A stretch of DNA of 64,000 nucleotides from Arthrobacter sp. NEB 688 (GTDB lineage: Bacteria; Actinomycetota; Actinomycetes; Actinomycetales; Dermatophilaceae): assembly GCF_013201035.1 (NCBI RefSeq), contig NZ_CP053707.1, forward strand, positions 2,728,001 through 2,792,000, in the 5' to 3' direction. Below the pieces are notes generated by a model that worked only from the letters and a program-made list of their open reading frames with translations, made no database searches and had not been told where the DNA came from. The translations under genes were made by a program, and so were the position numbers. Of the stretch, positions 32,445-41,259 are shown in pieces. Every line of letters starts with the position of its first letter. The first letter of the stretch is position 1.

Positions 32445-32859
32445 CCGCGTCGCCGGTCCGCTCCCCGCTCGGGCGTGTCCACCGCATCCGGAACGCCGTC
32501 GGCACGAACCCGGTGGCCGGGTCCTCAGCGCGTCGGAACTCGCTGGGAGAGAGCCCGACCACCTCGGTGAACGTGCGGCTGAAGGTGCCGAGGCTGGAGA
32601 ACCCCACGGCCATGCACACGTCGGTGACGGGGGTGTCGGTGGTGCGCAGCAGGGTCATCGCCCGCTCGATGCGGCGTCGCTGCAGGTAGCGGTGCGGCGT
32701 CTCACCGAAGACCGCACGGAACTCGCGGATGAAGTGCGCGCGGCTCATGTGTGCCACCCGGGCCAGGGCCTCGATGTCGAGCGGCTCGGTGCTGTGGCGG
32801 TCGACGAGGTCCCGCGCCCGGAGCAGCCGCCGGTTGCGGTCCTCCTCGGCGGCGCTCAC
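32422..32859 (-). CDS. AraC-family transcription regulator (DNA-binding domain only)
   Basis: A 145-residue protein that is almost entirely the double helix-turn-helix domain: LDIEALARVAHMSRAHFIREFRAVFGETPHRYLQRRRIERAMTLLRTTDTPVTDVCMAVGFSSLGTFSRTFTEVVGLSPSEFRR. There is no ligand domain. The GTG start is 1 nt from a perfect 20-bp palindrome that holds its -10 sequence, suggesting autoregulation. The divergent glyoxalase gene is the likely co-target. Confidence 0.88.
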   Translation of the reverse strand: MSAAEEDRNRRLLRARDLVDRHSTEPLDIEALARVAHMSRAHFIREFRAVFGETPHRYLQRRRIERAMTLLRTTDTPVTDVCMAVGFSSLGTFSRTFTEVVGLSPSEFRRAEDPATGFVPTAFRMRWTRPSGERTGDAVRRSRGR

Positions 32860-32860
32860 C

Positions 32861-32880
32861 GGGCCACCGTACGGTGGCCC
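32861..32880. promoter_or_regulatory. Perfect 20-bp palindrome, candidate AraC operator and promoter
   Basis: Arms GGGCCACCGT and ACGGTGGCCC meet with no spacer. Its centre reads TACGGT on each strand (minus 32866-32871, plus 32870-32875). The minus copy is 6 nt from the AraC GTG; the plus copy would give an 80-nt leader for the glyoxalase gene. Confidence 0.55.
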
Positions 32881-32964
32881 GCCCGCACCGCGCACTTTCG
32901 GAGAAGCGACCCGCCGTCCCCCCGCCCTAGCGTCGTCCCCGACACCCGAACCGGAAGGACCGCC

Positions 32965-33375
32965 ATGCTCACCCGCAACAACATCTCCTCGATCTTCGTC
33001 CTCGACCAGGACGAGGCGCTGCGCTTCTACACCGAGGTCCTGGGGCTCGAGGTGGAGCAGGACATGGACTTCGGCCCGATGCGCTGGCTCACCGTGCACG
33101 TGCCCGGCGACCCCAAGTCCATCCTCCTCGAGAAGCCCGGTGCCCCGGCGCACGACGAGGCGACCGCCGAGCAGGTGCGCGCCCTCGTGACCAAGGGCGC
33201 CGGCGGAGGCTGGCTCGCCTTCACGACCGACGACGTCGAGGAGATGTTCGCGCGGGTGCAGGCCGCCGGCGCCAACATCACCCAGGAGATCGTCGCCCAG
33301 CCCTACGGCCGGGACTTCGCGCTGCGCGACCCGTTCGGCAACCACATCCGGATCGGCGAGATCTTCGGCGGCTGA
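32965..33375 (+). CDS. VOC-family (glyoxalase/bleomycin resistance-like) protein
   Basis: A 136-residue single-domain vicinal-oxygen-chelate protein. ISSIFVLDQDEALRFYTEVLGLEVEQDMDFGPMRWLTV and WLAFTTDDVEEMFARVQAAGANITQEIVAQPYGRDFALRDPFGNHIRIGE cover both beta-alpha-beta units. It may bind or detoxify an electrophile; the substrate is unknown. A strong GGAAGGA ribosome site precedes ATG. It is divergent from, and probably controlled by, the AraC gene. Confidence 0.87.
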   Translation: MLTRNNISSIFVLDQDEALRFYTEVLGLEVEQDMDFGPMRWLTVHVPGDPKSILLEKPGAPAHDEATAEQVRALVTKGAGGGWLAFTTDDVEEMFARVQAAGANITQEIVAQPYGRDFALRDPFGNHIRIGEIFGG

Positions 33376-33382
33376 GGTCTCC

Positions 33383-36196
33383 TCAGTCGAGGCGGTCGGC
33401 CGCGACGACGCCGCGCATCACCGCGTCGACCGCCGTGCGCGCCGTGCGGCGCAGCTGGGTGTCGGTGGCGGCGTCACCGATCTGGTCGAGCAGGTCGACG
33501 AGCTGCTTGCAGCGGCGCACGAAGTCGCCGGCGGCCATGTCCTGGCCGCGCAGCACGTCGTCGAGCCGCCCGCCGGACGCCCAGCGGTGCACCATCCACG
33601 CCATGCCGCCGTCGGGCATCGAGGTGGTCGGCAGGTCGTGCTCGGTCTCGAGCACCTCGATGCCGGCCCAGAGGCGCTCCATCTCGCGCACGGCCTCGGC
33701 GACGTCGTCGTTCGGCATCCGCGGCGAGACGTCGGCCTCCTCGTGCCGCGGCTCGTGGACCAGGGCGGAGACGGCCGCCGCCAGCCCCGGGGCGTCGAGG
33801 CGCTTCCACACGTCGTGGCGCAGGCACTCGGCGGCCAGCAGGTCCTTCTCGGTGTAGAGCCGGCGCAGCCGCTCCCCGCGCTCGGTGACGACCGTGCCCT
33901 GCTCGGCGAGGTAGCCGAGGGACTCCAGCGCCTCGCAGATGCGGTCGAAGGTCCGGGCCACGGTGTTGGTGCGCCCCTCGACCCGCCGCTGCAGGCCGGT
34001 CGTCTCGCGCTTGAGGCGCCACCAGCGCTCGGCCCACCGGGCGTGCTCCTCGCGCCGGGGGCACTGGTGGCAGGGGTGCTCGCGCAGCTGCCGGCGCAGG
34101 TGGTCGGTCAGGTCGGTGTCCGCCGCGGTGACGTCGGTGCGGCCGCGGCGCGAGGGCGCGTCCTCGAGGCCGTGCGGCGTCGCGACGCGCAGGGCGGTGG
34201 CCAGGTCGCGGCGCGACTTCGGCGACTTCGGGTTGAAGTGCTTCGGCACGGCCACGTGGGCCATCGCCTCGACCGGCTCGGGCACGTCGACGAGGGTCAG
34301 CCGCCGGAACTGCTTGTCCTCGGTGACGACCGCCGGCCCGGTCGGCGCGCCCTTGGCGGTGCGGGCCGGCTGGACGACGACCGCCCACCCGGCCCGTCGC
34401 CCGGCGGGGATGCGGATGACGTCGCCGACGCGCAGCGCCTCCATCGACACCGCGGCCTCGGCCCGGCGTGACGCGGCCCGGGCCTTGCGACCGTCCTTCT
34501 CGGCGTCGGCGAGCTCGCGGCGGATGCGGGCGTACTCGCGGAAGTCGCCGAAGTCGCAGTGCATCGCCTCGGCGTAGCCGTCGAGGCCGTCCTCGTTCTT
34601 GCGCAGCTGGGTCGCGAGCCCGACGACGGCGCGGTCGGCCTGGAACTGCGCGAAGGAGGTCTCGAGCAGCTCGCGGGTCGTCTCGCGGCCGACCTGCCGG
34701 ACGAGGTTGACGGCCATGTTGTACGTGGGCCGGAAGCTCGAGCGCAGCGGGTAGGTACGGGTCGACGCGAGACCGCCGACGGCCATCGGGTCCATCCCCC
34801 GGGTCCACTGGACGACCGCGTGCCCCTCGACGTCGATGCCCCGGCGCCCGGCGCGCCCGGTCAGCTGCGTGTACTCGGCGGGCGTGATGTCGACGTGGGC
34901 CTCGCCGTTGTACTTGACGAGCTTCTCGAGGACGACCGTGCGCGCGGGCATGTTGATGCCGAGGGCCAGTGTCTCGGTGGCGAACACGGCGCGGATGCGA
35001 CCGTCGGTGAACAGCTCCTCGACGATCTCGCGGAAGAGCGGGAGCATCCCGGCGTGGTGCGCCGCGAAGCCGCGGCTCAGCCCCTCGAGGAAGTCCCAGA
35101 AGCCGAGGACCCCGAGGTCCTCGTCGGCCAGCGACTCGACCCGCTCCTCGACGTGCCGGCGGATGCGCTCGCCCTCGCGCTCGGGGACGAGGCGGACCCC
35201 GGCCGAGAGCAGCTGCCCGACGGCGGCCTCGCAGCCGACCCGGCTGAAGATGAAGGTGATCGCCGGGAGCAGGCCCTCGCGCTCGAGGTCGAGGACGACC
35301 TCGGCGCGGGTGGCGCCACCCGCCGGACGGCTGCCGCGCGCGAACCCGCGGCCGCCCGCTCCCCCACCGGGACCGCGCGGGGCCTGGTGGTCGCGCCGCC
35401 CCCGGCCGCCGCGGTGGCCGCCGCCCGTGGGCCCGCCGAGCCGGCGCGCGTCCTCGGTGTGCCGGCCGCGCTGCTCGGCGCTGCGGATCGCGTGGAGCAG
35501 GTCGGGGTTGACCCGGTTGCCCGCGAAGAGGTCGAACATCGTCGTGCCGACGAGCATGTGCTGGAACAGGGGCACCGGCCGGTGCTCCGAGACGACGACC
35601 TCGTGGTTGCCGCGCACCTCGGCCAGCCAGGCGCCGAACTCCTCGGCGTTGCTCACCGTCGCCGAGAGGGAGACGACCTGCACCGACTCGGGCAGGTGGA
35701 TGATGACCTCCTCCCAGACGGCGCCGCGGAAGCGGTCGGCGAGGTAGTGCACCTCGTCCATGACGACGTAGCCGAGCCCGGTGAGGGTCGAGGAGCCGCC
35801 GTACATCATGTTGCGCAGCACCTCGGTCGTCATGACGACGACGGGGGCCTCGCCGTTGACCGAGCTGTCGCCGGTCAGCAGGCCGACGTTCTCGGCGCCG
35901 TGCACGCGCACGAGGTCGTGGTACTTCTGGTTCGAGAGGGCCTTGATCGGCGTCGTGTAGAACGCCTTCCGCCCGGTGGCGAGGGCCAGGTGCACGGCGA
36001 ACTCGCCGACGATCGTCTTGCCGGCGCCCGTCGGGGCGGCGACGAGGACGCCCTGGCCCGACTCGACGGCCTCGCAGGCCTGGAGCTGGAAGTCGTCGAG
36101 GGGGAAGTCGAGGGCGGCGACGAAGCGGCCGAGCTCGGACCGTTCCCGTCGGGACCGCGCCTGGGCCGCGGCGTACCGCTCGGCGGGACTGGGCAT
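33383..36196 (-). CDS. helY: HelY, Ski2/Mtr4-like superfamily II RNA helicase
   Basis: A 937-residue helicase, normal length for actinobacterial HelY. Motif I is AAPTGAGKTIVGEF, Ia TTPIKALSNQKY, II VVMDEVHYL, III VSLSATVSN, then AHHAGMLPLFREIVEELF, FATETLALGINMPARTVV and TGRAGRRG. The C-terminal DSHCT-like region follows. Residues about 242-295 are an unusual Gly/Arg-rich insert between the two helicase lobes. It probably works in RNA turnover or processing. Gene order with tat and paf genes matches mycobacteria. ATG is 6 nt after TAGCCT. Confidence 0.92.
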   Translation of the reverse strand: MPSPAERYAAAQARSRRERSELGRFVAALDFPLDDFQLQACEAVESGQGVLVAAPTGAGKTIVGEFAVHLALATGRKAFYTTPIKALSNQKYHDLVRVHGAENVGLLTGDSSVNGEAPVVVMTTEVLRNMMYGGSSTLTGLGYVVMDEVHYLADRFRGAVWEEVIIHLPESVQVVSLSATVSNAEEFGAWLAEVRGNHEVVVSEHRPVPLFQHMLVGTTMFDLFAGNRVNPDLLHAIRSAEQRGRHTEDARRLGGPTGGGHRGGRGRRDHQAPRGPGGGAGGRGFARGSRPAGGATRAEVVLDLEREGLLPAITFIFSRVGCEAAVGQLLSAGVRLVPEREGERIRRHVEERVESLADEDLGVLGFWDFLEGLSRGFAAHHAGMLPLFREIVEELFTDGRIRAVFATETLALGINMPARTVVLEKLVKYNGEAHVDITPAEYTQLTGRAGRRGIDVEGHAVVQWTRGMDPMAVGGLASTRTYPLRSSFRPTYNMAVNLVRQVGRETTRELLETSFAQFQADRAVVGLATQLRKNEDGLDGYAEAMHCDFGDFREYARIRRELADAEKDGRKARAASRRAEAAVSMEALRVGDVIRIPAGRRAGWAVVVQPARTAKGAPTGPAVVTEDKQFRRLTLVDVPEPVEAMAHVAVPKHFNPKSPKSRRDLATALRVATPHGLEDAPSRRGRTDVTAADTDLTDHLRRQLREHPCHQCPRREEHARWAERWWRLKRETTGLQRRVEGRTNTVARTFDRICEALESLGYLAEQGTVVTERGERLRRLYTEKDLLAAECLRHDVWKRLDAPGLAAAVSALVHEPRHEEADVSPRMPNDDVAEAVREMERLWAGIEVLETEHDLPTTSMPDGGMAWMVHRWASGGRLDDVLRGQDMAAGDFVRRCKQLVDLLDQIGDAATDTQLRRTARTAVDAVMRGVVAADRLD

Positions 36197-36202
36197 GGCC
36201 TC

Positions 36203-36208
36203 AGGCTA
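36203..36208 (-). promoter_or_regulatory. Candidate -10 box for leaderless helY
   Basis: TAGCCT on the minus strand, 6 nt before ATG 36196. Confidence 0.42.
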
Positions 36209-36241
36209 CGTCAGGGGTGCGTCACCGGAGGGCGGCGCGGG

Positions 36242-37129
36242 TCAGGCGAGGACGGACACGGCACCCGGCACGGCCTCGACCTCGAGCGGCAGCGGTCCGA
36301 AGCGCTCGCCGTCCGCGTACGCGACGATGCCGGTCGCCTCGAGCGTGACCCGGCGGGCCCGCAGCACCTCGACGGCCGGGTGCCCGACGTGCGCGCCGCT
36401 GAAGACCTTCGGGAAGACGCGGAGGAACTCGGGCACCGGCAGGCGGTGCAGGACGAGGACGTCGAGCAGCCCGTCGTCGAAGCGCGCGTCGGGCGTCACC
36501 CGCATCCCGCCGCCGTACGAGGGGCCGTTGCCGACCGCGACGAGCATCGCCTCGGTCTCGTGCCGCTCGCCGTCGAGGGTCAGGGCGTACGGGATGGGGC
36601 GGAAGACCGGCAGCTCCCGGACGATCGCGAGGTTGTAGCGCATCCGGCCCTTCGGCCAGCGCCACTGGTTGGCCCGCTCGTTGACGACCGCGTCGAACCC
36701 GGCGGCGAGCACCCCGAGGAACCACCGCTCCTCCCCCGCCGGTGTCACGTGCCGCGCGGCGTCGACGGCCCGCGTGCGCCCGGCGAGGATGCGCTCGACG
36801 GCCGCCGCCGCGTCCCGGACGGGCAGCCCGAGCTCGCGGGCGATGTCGTTGCCGGTTCCCGCCGCGACGATGCCGAGCGGGATGCCCGTCCCGGCGACGA
36901 GGTTCGCGCCGAGGTGCACCATCCCGTCACCGCCGGCGACCACGAGGGCGTCGACGGAGCGCTCGGCGACGGCGGCGCGGCCGTGCGCGAGGGCCCCCGC
37001 CGCGTCGGCGGCCGAGAGGTCGACGACCTCGGCGCCGGCGGCCCGCAGGAGGGTCAGGGCCTCGACGCCCACGCGGGCGCCGGTGTTCCTGCCCGACGTG
37101 GGGTTGACGACGAGGCCGAGGCGCGGCAT
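36242..37129 (-). CDS. Diacylglycerol/lipid kinase family protein
   Basis: A 295-residue DAGK-catalytic fold. LGLVVNPTSGRNTG, the nucleotide motif LVVAGGDGMVHLGANLVAG and IVAAGTGNDIARELGLP are diagnostic, and GPLPLEVEAVPGAVSVL ends the C-terminal sandwich domain (typically YVDGE-PL; here AYADGERFGPLPLEV). It phosphorylates diacylglycerol or a related lipid at the membrane. ATG lies 7 nt after TAGCGT. It is just upstream of helY on the same strand, but helY has its own -10. Confidence 0.88.
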   Translation of the reverse strand: MPRLGLVVNPTSGRNTGARVGVEALTLLRAAGAEVVDLSAADAAGALAHGRAAVAERSVDALVVAGGDGMVHLGANLVAGTGIPLGIVAAGTGNDIARELGLPVRDAAAAVERILAGRTRAVDAARHVTPAGEERWFLGVLAAGFDAVVNERANQWRWPKGRMRYNLAIVRELPVFRPIPYALTLDGERHETEAMLVAVGNGPSYGGGMRVTPDARFDDGLLDVLVLHRLPVPEFLRVFPKVFSGAHVGHPAVEVLRARRVTLEATGIVAYADGERFGPLPLEVEAVPGAVSVLA

Positions 37130-37136
37130 GGGCCGA

Positions 37137-37142
37137 ACGCTA
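37137..37142 (-). promoter_or_regulatory. Candidate -10 box for leaderless lipid kinase gene
   Basis: TAGCGT on the minus strand, 7 nt before ATG 37129. Confidence 0.42.
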
Positions 37143-37208
37143 TCGCCGCCGCGACCGACCCGCACGGGGTTCCGGGCCCCCGGCCGGGCCCGGTGGGAGG
37201 ATCGCGAC

Positions 37209-38766
37209 GTGAGCACGGTGTTCTCGTTCCTCGCGGACGCACCCCTCCTGCTCCTCGCGGTCCTGCTGACCCTCGGGGCGGCCGTGGGCCACGTCCGGGT
37301 CCTCGGGGTGCGGCTCGGCCCGGCCGCCGTGCTCTTCGTGGCGCTCGCCGGGTCGGCCGCGGCCGTCGCGTCCGGCGTCGAGCTCGAGGTCCCCGAGGTG
37401 GTCGGCACCTTCGGCCTGGTCCTGTTCACGTACACGGTCGGTGTCGTCTCGGGCACCCACTTCTTCGCCTCGCTGCGCCGTGGCTGGCCGACGATGCTCG
37501 TCGTCGCCGGCGGCCTCGTGCTCGTCGCCGCGGTGGCCGTGCTCCTCGGGCGGGCGCTCGGCCTGACCCCGGGCACGGTCGCCGGCACGTTCGCGGGCGC
37601 CATGACCAACACCCCGGCCCTGGCGGCGGCCTCGGCGCGGGCCGCCGACCCCGCCGCACCGACGGTGGGGTACTCGATCAGCTGTCTCGGCGGTGTGCTC
37701 GTCGTCCTCGTCGCCGCCGCCTGGTCGCTGCGGCGGCCGGGAGCCTCCCCGCGGCGTGAGGAGATCGGCCACCTCACCGTGCGCGTCGAGGTCGACCAGC
37801 CGCTGACCGTCGCCGGCCTGACCGCCGCCCACGACCACCGGGTGGCGGTGTCGCGCATCAAGCACGCGCACCTGGCCAACCCCACGGTCGTCCCCGCCGG
37901 CACGGAGCGCATCCCCGGGAGCTGCTCGGCGCCGTCGCCGCGCGGCTGGGCCACGTGTCGTCGCACGACATCGTCGAGGACCGCCGCGAGCTCGACTTCC
38001 GGCGCGTGACCCTCTCGACGACGTCGCTCGTCGGGCACACGGTCGCCGAGGTCGACCTCGGGCGCCGCTACGGCGCCGTCGTCAGCCGGGTCCGTCGCGG
38101 CGACCTCGACCTCGTCGCCCACGACACCTTCGTCCTCGCGATGGGCGACCGGCTGCGGGTCATCGCCCCGCGGGACCGGATGCCCGAGGTGGGCCGCTAC
38201 CTCGGCGACAGCGACCGCGGGATGTCGGACATCAACGTCGGGGCCTGGCCCTCGGCCTCGCCGCGGGGATGGGTCTGGGGCTGGTCCACGTCCCCCTGCC
38301 CGGCGGGGGGTTCACGGTCGGGGCGGCCGCCGGGACGCTGCTCGTCGGCCTGGTCTTCGGCCGGGTCGGGCGCGTGGGTCCGGTCGTCACCTCGATGTCG
38401 CACGGCGCGGCCCAGTCGCTCGCCGCCCTCGGGATGGTCACCTTCCTCGCCTACGCGGGGGTGCGCGCCGGCCGCTCGGTCACCGAGGCCATGACCTCCG
38501 ACCAGGGGTGGCGTGTAGCCGTCCTGGGGCTGGTCCTCTCGGGCTCGGTCGCGGTGCTGCTGGTCCTCGGCACCCGGGTCCTGCGCCGGGCGACGTGGCT
38601 CGACGTCGCCGGCACGCTGGCCGGGGCCCAGACCCAGCCGGCGGTCCTCGCCCACGTCAACGACCGCACCGGCTACGACACCCGGGTCGGCGTGGCGTAC
38701 GCGCTCGTCTACCCGGTCGCGATGATCACCAAGATCGTCCTGGCCCAGGTGCTGGCCGGGCTCTGA
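37209..38766 (+). pseudogene. AspT/YidE/YbjL-type transporter with TrkA-C domain, two frameshifts
   Basis: Three frames must be joined. Frame 1 (VSTVFSFLADAPLLLL...) gives the first membrane half with GTFAGAMTNTPALAAA. Frame 2 gives the TrkA-C domain (SSHDIVEDRRELDFRRVTLSTTSLVGHTVAEVDL...FVLAMGDRLRVIAP). Frame 3 gives the second membrane half with LAGAQTQPAVLAHVN. The breaks fall at GGG 37918-37920 and GGGGCC 38240-38245; adding one base at each restores PGELLGAVAARLGH and VGALALGLAAGMGLGL. A GGGAGG ribosome site precedes GTG. The protein would be a carboxylate or amino-acid exchanger-like carrier. Confidence 0.83.
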
Positions 38767-38767
38767 G

Positions 38768-39580
38768 TCAGAGCTGCGAGGCCTCGGTGTCGTCGACCTC
38801 GAGCCAGTCCGGCCGGTTGGCCGCCTTGCGCTTGTCGAGGATTCGGCAGACGAACCAGGCCCCGAAGTAGAGCAGCGTGAGCGGCGCCGCGAAGACGAAC
38901 ATCGTGAAGGGGTCGGCCGTCGGCGTCGCGACCGCGGCGAAGACGAAGATGAGGACGACCGCGACGCGCCAGCCCTTGATGAGCCGGGCCGCGGGCATCG
39001 CCCCGACGACGTTGAGCCCGACGAGGACCACCGGGAAGAGGAACCCGACGCCGAACACGAGGATGAAGCGGGTGACGAACGAGAAGTACATCGACACCTG
39101 CTGGATGTTCGAGGTCCCCGCCGGCGAGAGGCCGTAGAGGATCGCGAGGCTCTGGGGCAGGATCACGTACGCCAGCCCGCAGCCGAGGAGGAAGAGCGGC
39201 ACCGTCGCACCGACGAACGCCAGGCTGACCCTCTTCTCCTTGCGGGTCAGGCCCGGGACGACGAAACGCCACGCCTGCCACAGCCAGACCGGGCTCGAGG
39301 CGACCACGCCCACGAAGATCGACAGGCTGATGAGGTTGGAGAGCGCGGAGGTCGCCTCGCCGAAGTTCAGGCTGATGTCGTTCTGGGGGTTGGCGCGCGC
39401 GTACTCGTAGAACGGGTCGGCGAGGAACTCGAAGACCTCGTCGTAGTAGACGGCGGCGACGATGGCACCCACGAGCACGGCGGCCGCCGCCACGAAGAGG
39501 CGCCGCCGGAACTCGCGGAAGTGCTCGGCCAGCGTCATCCGGCCCTCGGGGTCTTGAGAGCGTCGGCGCAGTCGGGCCAT
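38768..39580 (-). CDS. tatC: Sec-independent protein translocase TatC
   Basis: A 270-residue six-helix membrane protein. The N-terminal MTLAEHFREFRRRL carries the conserved glutamate used to bind twin-arginine signals. SLSIFVGVVASSPVWLWQAWRFVVPGLTRKEKR, LFLLGCGLAYVILP and FAAVATPTADPFTMFVFAAPL are typical. It forms the Tat receptor. tatA lies 21 nt upstream on the same strand. A Tat-type signal peptide is present on the M15 peptidase at 52255. Confidence 0.95.
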   Translation of the reverse strand: MARLRRRSQDPEGRMTLAEHFREFRRRLFVAAAAVLVGAIVAAVYYDEVFEFLADPFYEYARANPQNDISLNFGEATSALSNLISLSIFVGVVASSPVWLWQAWRFVVPGLTRKEKRVSLAFVGATVPLFLLGCGLAYVILPQSLAILYGLSPAGTSNIQQVSMYFSFVTRFILVFGVGFLFPVVLVGLNVVGAMPAARLIKGWRVAVVLIFVFAAVATPTADPFTMFVFAAPLTLLYFGAWFVCRILDKRKAANRPDWLEVDDTEASQL

Positions 39581-39601
39581 GGAGGGTGCGGGTCTCCCGC
39601 G

Positions 39602-39907
39602 TCAGACGGTCGGGCCGGACTGGTTGTCCGTCCGCGGGGCGCGCTCGTGCACCGCGTTGCCGTGGGGGTCCGGGGTCACGACCTCGTCGACCGGACGGGC
39701 GGTCGTGAGGGACTCACCGCGCACCGTCTCGCTCGAGGCGGGCGTCTTGTTGGCCTCGTTCTCGCGCTTCATCTCGTCCACCTCGGACTTGAAGACGCGA
39801 GCCGAGCGGCCCAGGCTGCGCGCGGCGTCGGGGAGACGCTTCCAGCCGAAGATCACGATGATCAACACGGCGATGATGATGATTTCGGTGGGTCCGAGCC
39901 TGCCCAT
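39602..39907 (-). CDS. tatA: Sec-independent translocase subunit TatA
   Basis: A 101-residue protein with the TatA N-terminus [49 protein letters not shown], that is, a short membrane helix, the FG hinge, and an amphipathic helix. The rest is a polar tail. It oligomerises to form the Tat pore. It sits between tatC and a small membrane protein downstream of pafC. Confidence 0.94.
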   Translation of the reverse strand: MGRLGPTEIIIIAVLIIVIFGWKRLPDAARSLGRSARVFKSEVDEMKRENEANKTPASSETVRGESLTTARPVDEVVTPDPHGNAVHERAPRTDNQSGPTV

Positions 39908-39942
39908 GAGGGTCCATCTCCTTCAGAGATCGCGGTCGTTCG

Positions 39943-40257
39943 TCAGTGTACGCGGGCCCAGGGCGGCATCCGCTCGGCGTTGCGGGTTCTCCGCGCGTCG
40001 GCCTGCCGGGCCCGCTCGCGCCGATGCTCCTCCCGCAGGCTGTGCGGATCCTGGACGACGGCTGTGACCGGTGCCTCCGGCTCGCGGTCGACGGCGGCGG
40101 CGCGCTCGAGCTCCTCGACGAGCCGGCCGGCCCGCCCGAGCTCGGCGGTCAGGGCGCGCAGGCTGCGCCACGTCGCCCGGGCCCGCAGCCCGACGAGGAC
40201 GGCGCCCCCGACGAGCAGGACCACCCAGAGCAGCGTCCATCCCCACCACGGCAGCAC
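39943..40257 (-). CDS. Small membrane protein with coiled-coil tail
   Basis: A 104-residue protein with one N-terminal membrane helix (WWGWTLLWVVLLVGGAVLVGLRA) followed by a charged Arg/Glu/Ala-rich helical region, RSLRALTAELGRAGRLVEELERAAAVD and EEHRRERARQADARRTRNAE. It lies 3 nt after pafC and 35 nt before tatA, a position in which small membrane proteins are common in relatives. Function unknown. Confidence 0.75.
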   Translation of the reverse strand: MLPWWGWTLLWVVLLVGGAVLVGLRARATWRSLRALTAELGRAGRLVEELERAAAVDREPEAPVTAVVQDPHSLREEHRRERARQADARRTRNAERMPPWARVH

Positions 40258-40260
40258 GGG

Positions 40261-41259
40261 TCAGCGCTCCCGGCCGGCGCGGAGCGTCGGGTAGCCGGCG
40301 AGGGCCGCGGCCGCGCCCTCGCGCACCTCGGCGACGACGTCGGCCGGCTCGGTGACGTACCCGCGCCCGCCGAGGCGCCGCAGCAGCCGGTGCAGCCACG
40401 CGGTGTCGGCCGTCGCGATGCGCACGAGCTGCCCGCCGCCCTCGGCGGCCGGCACCTCCTCGAGCGACTCGACCGGGTAGTAGTCCGAGACCCAGGTGGC
40501 CCCGGGGAGCAGGCGCAGGGTGACGACGAGGTCGTCCGGCGCGGGGCGGAAGGTGCCCTCGGAGAGGTCGCGCTCGGTGGCCTGCGGCGGCGGGGTGCCG
40601 TCGACGTCGAGGACGGTCAGCTCCTCGACCCGGTCGAGCCGGAACAGCCGGGTGTCCTCGGCGCGGTGGCACCAGCCCTCGAGGTACCAGCGGCCGTCGA
40701 TGCCGACGACGCGCATGGGGTCGACGTCTCGCTCGGTGGCCTCGTCGCGGGCCGGGACGAGGTAGCGCAGGTGCACCCGGCGCCGGGTCGCGAGGGCGGT
40801 GCGCGCCCGGGCCAGCAGGTCGGCCGAGGTGCCGTCGGCGACCTCGGCGAGCACCCGGCTCGCGGGGTCGGCGGCCTCGCCGGCGGCGGCCTCGAGCTTG
40901 GCGAGGGCGCGGTCGACGGCGTCGCGCTCGTCGAGGCCCGGGACCTCGCGCAGCGCGCGCAGCCCGACGATGAGCGTCACGGCCTCGTCGACGCCCAGGC
41001 GCAGCGGGCGGGCGATGGAGTCGGCGTTGCCGAGGAAGACCCGGCCGCCCTCCCAGTCCGCCTCGATGAGCTCGTCGGGCATCTGGCCGTAGCCGCAGAG
41101 GAAGAGCAGCTGGAGGTCGGCTTCGAGCTGCTCGGTGCTGACGCCGAGGTCGGCGGCCGCCTCGTCGAGGTCGATGCCCTGCCGGTTGACCAGCCACGGG
41201 ACCATCGTCAGCAGGCGGGCGAGCCGCGCGGTCGCGGTCTCCTGGGGTGCGGGCGGCAT
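40261..41259 (-). CDS. pafC: PafC, WYL-domain transcription regulator
   Basis: A 332-residue protein with N-terminal winged helix (ATARLARLLTMVPWLVNRQGIDLDEAAADLGVSTEQLEADLQLLFLCGYG) and a WYL domain (GRWYLEGWCHRAEDTRLFRLDRVEEL). With PafB it activates the LexA-independent DNA-damage response in mycobacteria. The ATG shares one base with the pafB stop (TGATG), so the two are made together. Confidence 0.92.
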   Translation of the reverse strand: MPPAPQETATARLARLLTMVPWLVNRQGIDLDEAAADLGVSTEQLEADLQLLFLCGYGQMPDELIEADWEGGRVFLGNADSIARPLRLGVDEAVTLIVGLRALREVPGLDERDAVDRALAKLEAAAGEAADPASRVLAEVADGTSADLLARARTALATRRRVHLRYLVPARDEATERDVDPMRVVGIDGRWYLEGWCHRAEDTRLFRLDRVEELTVLDVDGTPPPQATERDLSEGTFRPAPDDLVVTLRLLPGATWVSDYYPVESLEEVPAAEGGGQLVRIATADTAWLHRLLRRLGGRGYVTEPADVVAEVREGAAAALAGYPTLRAGRER

